From assembly GCA_038087015.1 (NCBI GenBank), contig JASBNA010000004.1:1-64000 (forward strand): 64,000 nt of DNA, written 5' to 3'. Source of the stretch: Cerrena zonata (Eukaryota; Basidiomycota; Agaricomycetes; Polyporales; Cerrenaceae). Shown here piece by piece: positions 59,475 through 64,000 of this stretch. The notes below the pieces were generated by a model. The model had not been told where the DNA came from. It saw nothing but the letters and a program-made list of their open reading frames with translations, and did no database searches. The translations under genes and the position numbers were made by a program. Position 1 is the first letter of the stretch. Each line of letters starts with the position of its first letter.

Positions 59475-60280
59475 TCTATTCTGTGTATTTGCCTTCACGA
59501 ACTCTATTTCTTGGGACACTATTTTTTTGTATTATGATGTCTGACTATGACACTTCAATCTAGTGATTATTGTATACTACCACGATCTGCTGCTGTTCTT
59601 TTTTTGCTTTCTTTGACAGTTGCTGTGATGCTGTTTCATCCGTTTGTAAATGCAGACAGATCATGCCTCGAAGGGTTGTAATTACGGGCTTCCTCGGTCA
59701 GGGTCCTTCAGGTGTACGACTAATAAACAAGAGAGTTCTTTGTTTGACCTGCACCTCATCAATGCACGCCTCTGTCAGCATATTGAAGCTTATAGCAAAC
59801 GGATTCCAAAGACTATGAGATCCGGCCGCAGCTCAGTCGCCTTGCAAGCATTCATCAGATGATGGAACGGACTCCATCTGTCAACATACGTTCGAGTTGA
59901 TCTTCGACGCTTATTCTCATCTTGGTACGTCGTGGTCTCTTGATTCCTTCCATCAAGTTTAGTATGATTGTTGAGCTATGTGGGCTTCTATTGTCGGTTG
60001 CTTCGTGCCTCGGTTGTGCTAGTCAGGGATTGCTCTGATTGACACTGGAGCATCGCGATCGAGCTGGTTATCTCACGACACCATGCACCAATGCTCACTT
60101 CATAAGATTCGGTGATGGAACTCATAGCAACACATGCATGACGCTGATAACATGTTTCGTCCTCCTAGGCTGACATCCCTAATGCTACACGACATTTTAT
60201 GAAACTTCTTTGAACGTCCCCAGAACAGGTAATTTCATCCAAACAGTCCAATGTTAATAGTTTGCTCACGTTGTGTTAGA
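59475..60280. other. Intergenic, no gene seen
   Basis: Short frames only. A plus-strand 82-codon frame at 59,570-59,818 has no support. No RNA gene was recognised. Confidence 0.35.
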
Positions 60281-60856
60281 ATGTCGACTTCCACAATCTC
60301 ACACGGAAGCTCTTGGCCGCATTTACTTGTCGATTCATTTGCAAACGTAGCGAGTACCACGCAGTCTGGCAAAACCATCTATGGCCCTTGGAATCGTCTA
60401 CTCAATACCCTATTCCCTCCCGATACCCAGTTCGAAGTTGTCCCACACTATTCGATATCAAATGATGCAACCGATGTCATGATTTTCCTACTCATCTACA
60501 TCGAGACATCACCCATCTTTCTCGTCGAGCTCAAACAACCCTCGGATTTCCGATACTCTTCCAAACGCCAAGAAGCTGATATCAAGATGCGTCAATGCTT
60601 TTTGGACTGTGTCGATGAGATGCAGATCCCGGTACTCCACGGTGTATCCGTATTTGGCACCAAAATGGCGTTTTATAGGTTAAACAAAACCTCACATGTA
60701 TTGGAACCGAGGAAAATCGTTCCAGATCGTGATAGGCTGACGGATATAGCTCCTAAGGATTGGTGGTGTTGGGATATCCTTGAGGAGGAAGGGGCAGACA
60801 AATTTCGTGCGGTGGTCGAAGATGTCAAGGCGATGTGTTCGGGGGTTATATTCTAG
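60281..60856 (+). CDS. Small protein with PD-(D/E)XK nuclease-like core
   Basis: Intronless frame of 191 residues from MSTSTISHGSSWPHLLVDSF. It has an alpha/beta pattern with Asp in NDATDVMIFLLIYIE and an ExK in IFLVELKQPSDFRYSSKRQE. The D...ExK spacing and flanking hydrophobic strands resemble the active-site core of PD-(D/E)XK nucleases. Later parts include IPVLHGVSVFGTKMAFYRLN and KDWWCWDILEEEGADKF. This type of short protein is repeated in many basidiomycete genomes. Nuclease activity is inference only. It lies just upstream of the large unknown gene on the same strand. Confidence 0.55.
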   Translation: MSTSTISHGSSWPHLLVDSFANVASTTQSGKTIYGPWNRLLNTLFPPDTQFEVVPHYSISNDATDVMIFLLIYIETSPIFLVELKQPSDFRYSSKRQEADIKMRQCFLDCVDEMQIPVLHGVSVFGTKMAFYRLNKTSHVLEPRKIVPDRDRLTDIAPKDWWCWDILEEEGADKFRAVVEDVKAMCSGVIF

Positions 60857-61245
60857 ATATCAAACGAACAATATGATCTCCTGCAGCAAGATCATAGAAT
60901 GGTATGTAGAGGCGGTTTAGGATATACGGCTAGAATTGACAAGAACGATGCACATAGAAACTTGAAGTAGCAGATATTTTCTGCATCTTCGTACTAATTT
61001 GCGACAGGGAACAACCAGTTGAATCAAAATTGTGAGGCGTGATAGTGACGTGTATGACCACACAGCAAGATAACAACCCTCGTACTTATTAACTATTGAT
61101 GGACACGGAGTGGTCTACATAGATGGATATACGCCAAGCAACGCGTAATATGCTCTGTAGTTATTCTGAAATTGCTTTGGGTTTCACGAGGTTCATCATA
61201 TTGATCGCGGAAGCCTAGCCGACGGCGTGACCACCACTACCGACA
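60857..61245. other. Intergenic, no gene seen
   Basis: About 390 bp between two plus-strand genes; probable 3' UTR and promoter. No motif is recognised. Confidence 0.35.
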
Positions 61246-64000
61246 ATGGATAGCAATGGCCTAGTACCTAACATCTACCTCTCACCAGGTTCAATGGCAC
61301 TCCCCGATTGTGTTTTGCATTCTATCGATTACTTCACTCAAACGGAGGATGCGGATGCCATCTTCCAACAGATAGGTAAGGTGTTACTCCGGTCCTTCTT
61401 CAGTAATAGACTTAATACCAAGTTAGGGGCGATGGTTGTCGACCCTCAGGCGTTGTCCCGTCATGCAGAAGACAGAGAGGATATTTTGCCTCAAATTTCT
61501 GCTCTACTTCATATCACAGCGGAAGAGCTATGTCGCCTTGATGGAAGTCAGGCGAGAAGATCGATTATATCCTCCTTGCTGTCAGTTTTAGGCAGCACTT
61601 TGTCTAGACAGATTTGGACAATGTGCGTAAATCTATTACTCCGAATCTTCCTCGAAATTGATGGGCTCTCAAATTCGATACATTCCCTCAGCGTCGACTC
61701 GCCCTTTCTACTACCCCGATTGAAGGAACTTTGCGATTCTGCTGATGTCATGGATGGGCACGCATTAATGCTGGCTTTGTTATCCTTCAACAATACTGAG
61801 ATAATACTGGATGAAGAACAAGCTATTGATCCTTGCTTTACGCAATACAAACCATTTGTCGAGTCGTCTGTGGACAGAAATGGGGAGCTAAGCCATATCT
61901 CTTCGGATTCTAATGATCAAGGAGACGAGGCAGCTTCCCAAGCTCATGCTTTGGCAATCTCATTTCCACCAGATGCTCACGTTTTCCTCAATCGCAGCCC
62001 TGGTGGTGTGCTCGAAGTGCCGCTCTTTGTTGTTGCTGAGAGTACTAACATAAAGTATCTCATGATTAGTGTCCTTTATCAACGTTTTGTTCTGTCTATC
62101 GACGAACCGCTAATTGGTGTTGAGGTTTGCGACAACAGCTCGGTTGTGCATGTGCATTTCGGTTGGTTGGATCCAACAGCAAAAGTTGTAAGTGCCTCCT
62201 ACTTCTGGTGTCCATGATTTTTAATGAAATCTGGCTCAGCCAATCACGCATATTGCATATGCTTCAGGGAGTTCTATGTCAGGACATTACGACTTGAGAA
62301 ATGTATCGGCGGCACATGATTTTGCGCGACTGATTCATAGTCTTCGAGCTCAGGCACAAAGAATATCAGAATCAATGCGTAGACCTAGTATCAGGAAGTT
62401 CTGCTGGTGTCTTGACCATATCAGTTTGAGAAGGGTAAATCCTTGCAAAGCATCGATCATAAAGGTCGCACATTGGTTGATAGACCTTCCTATCAAGCAC
62501 AGACGTTCTAGGTGGGTCCGGGTATTAATACAATACCATGGTTATTGCTCTAACCAGAAATACAGATCGAGCTCATGTCCCGCCGTCTGCTGGCATCCTG
62601 TTGATGTCGTCGGGGTCAAATCTCATCGCAGTGACGGAGATGCCGTCATGCACAGCTCGATCTTTGATGAAGATGAGCTCGATGCAGTCAAGTCAGTGCC
62701 GTAAACCTTCCATATCACATAGTTCAAGATCTAAAAGTTACTGTATAGTCAAAACTCTTCTTCCGAAGATAACGATGCCTTTGAAAACCTCAGTGCTCTG
62801 CTTACAGAACCTCTCGACAAAGATTTCCTATTGGACACTTATCTATTTGAGCGCGATGCCATTTTCATCGGTAATCTGCCTCCATTCAAAGCCCTTCCCC
62901 ATCGGGAGCACATGGAGACCATGTATAACTTGTACAACGAGTTCAGCGGTGTTGTAGCTATCAAGAAGTGGGACTCAAATGTATGTGTATGTTGCCTCAA
63001 ACCCGAGTCGTTTTAACACTGACCGTCTTTTTCAGGATTATGTTCTCTCTCACTTCTGTAGCAAATATCTACGAAGTTACTGCGACACTCTCGTTGAGCA
63101 GAACCAAAGCTCCCTCCGCACAGAGCTCGCCCCAGCCCCCCTTGATGACAGCTTTGTTACTCTTCTTGAAGAGAAATTAGACATCATTCTACTGCCTATC
63201 CATTATCTTTCGTGTATAGTCAACGGTGAAGAGGACGATCCGAGCTTATATCGCCATCTCTGGGACTATTTCTTTGCTGCCTTCTGTTATAAGGACGGAC
63301 CCGTAGAGGATCATATTGATTTATGGTAAGGGTATATTTCTCATGTCGTACCACTAACTAACGATCCTACGTAACACAGTTTTGACGTAAATGTTCGCAC
63401 GTCGAGGAATCGTCACGCGGACATGCTTCAAGATGTTCTGCGTAGCGAGAGCGGTGGTGGACAACCTGTCATGACGGTCGCTGATGTCAAGGAATATACA
63501 CAAGCGTTGTCGCGCGATGCGATATCACGTTGTTCAACTGATGCGATGAGGTCAACAGAATTCGTCGTTCACGATGCTTTGTCCACGGGATTCTCCTCAC
63601 ACCGTTACATATTCTCAACCTGTGAACTGGAAGATTGTTTCTTTTCTGAAATGGTGTTGTCCCGTGCACAAACTGAACCTTCGGAAGGGTTGTGCGATAT
63701 GGTCGCCCTTCGACCAGCAGTCTTCAAGACTCCTCGCCTCCAGGGGACGGTTGCATGCTCTCTAGATTGCTCCTTTATTATACCCCAAGCCTCCCCGTCT
63801 TATGAAGTGGATCCTCAGTGTGAGGTACCTCGACCTTTTCTGGGCATTCAAGGTCGATATCACGGTCATCCTCCTGAAGATTACGACCTAAAATGGACAC
63901 CTGGCGGAGTACGCTCTCTTCCAGAAATTTCACCGGCGAAGTCCGATGGTCCCTTCATGCTACCCTTCATCGTAGCCCTTTGTATTGCGAGTTATGAAGG
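61246..64000 (+). CDS. Large protein of unknown function, 3' end outside window
   Basis: A first exon of 320 residues starts MDSNGLVPNIYLSPGSMALP. It is largely helical, with AIFQQIGKVLLRSFFSNRLN, then TLSRQIWTMCVNLLLRIFLE, then VFLNRSPGGVLEVPLFVVAE. After introns near 62,189-62,240 and others it continues with ITHIAYASGSSMSGHYDLRN. Further exons give ALLTEPLDKDFLLDTYLFER, MYNLYNEFSGVVAIKKWDS, and VLSHFCSKYLRSYCDTLVEQ. The gene runs on to EYTQALSRDAISRC and beyond, and no stop is seen in the last exon. Joins between 62,400 and 62,750 are uncertain. I recognise no domain. Confidence 0.6.

Noticed and set aside
1..64000. CRISPR-like array interpretation of the 54-bp repeats
   Set aside because: This is a eukaryotic genome, the units are continuous tandem repeats without unique spacers, and no cas genes exist here.

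Overview
The window is nuclear DNA of a basidiomycete fungus, most likely a mushroom-forming agaricomycete. Coding regions are broken by many short introns of about 50-60 bp with GT donors, CTGAC-like branch sites and AG acceptors. Recognisable proteins are fungal: GGC1, CNOT9/CAF40, NOG1, carnitine acetyltransferase, a Galpha subunit and a lactose-permease-like MFS carrier. The left side holds a KDZ transposase next to a TET/JBP dioxygenase, a combination known from basidiomycete genomes.

Positions 1-13,900 look like one large KDZ-type DNA transposon with four genes. Gene A (785-4255, +) has a Cys-rich cluster and a long acidic tail. Gene B (4442-7553, -) is a large basic/acidic protein with an HMG-like patch. 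The third gene (7769-9138, +) is a TET/JBP 2-oxoglutarate/Fe(II) dioxygenase with an intact HxD...H...R active site. The fourth (9211-13803, +) is a KDZ transposase with an N-terminal CxC2-like Cys/His cluster. CCGG-containing words, mostly TCCGGA, are dense in both coding and non-coding parts. A 54-bp periodicity occurs at the left edge (1-230), and a large 54-bp tandem array follows on the right (about 13,980-15,860). That array has a palindromic core, CAGTCAG-N-CTGACTG. A short segment with two small unknown genes (15,990-17,503), one carrying tandem SUMO-interacting-like motifs, lies between the array and two more single repeat units near 17,740-17,820.

Positions 18,698-34,861 are mostly housekeeping genes: CNOT9/CAF40 (-), a small unknown (+), carnitine acetyltransferase (+), an ABC transporter (+), a decayed APH-family kinase-like gene (-), a small unknown (-), an MFS sugar carrier (+), and the mitochondrial GTP/GDP carrier GGC1 (-). 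Positions 34,862-38,770 are gene-poor with scattered coding remnants.

Positions 38,771-64,000 hold an Xaa-Pro aminopeptidase (+), NOG1 (-), a gene-poor 2.2 kb stretch, and a divergent Galpha subunit (+) whose catalytic Gln appears to be Ala. These are followed by a four-TM protein (-), a very long Arg/Asp/Pro-rich protein (-), two single-pass membrane proteins (+), a small protein with a PD-(D/E)XK-like motif (+), and the 5' part of a large unknown gene that runs off the right edge.

The most interesting unit is the TET/JBP-KDZ element. It carries its own DNA-modifying enzyme beside the transposase, plus two accessory proteins of unknown role. A plausible but untested model is that the element controls its own CpG methylation through the dioxygenase. 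All intron/exon structures were inferred by eye.
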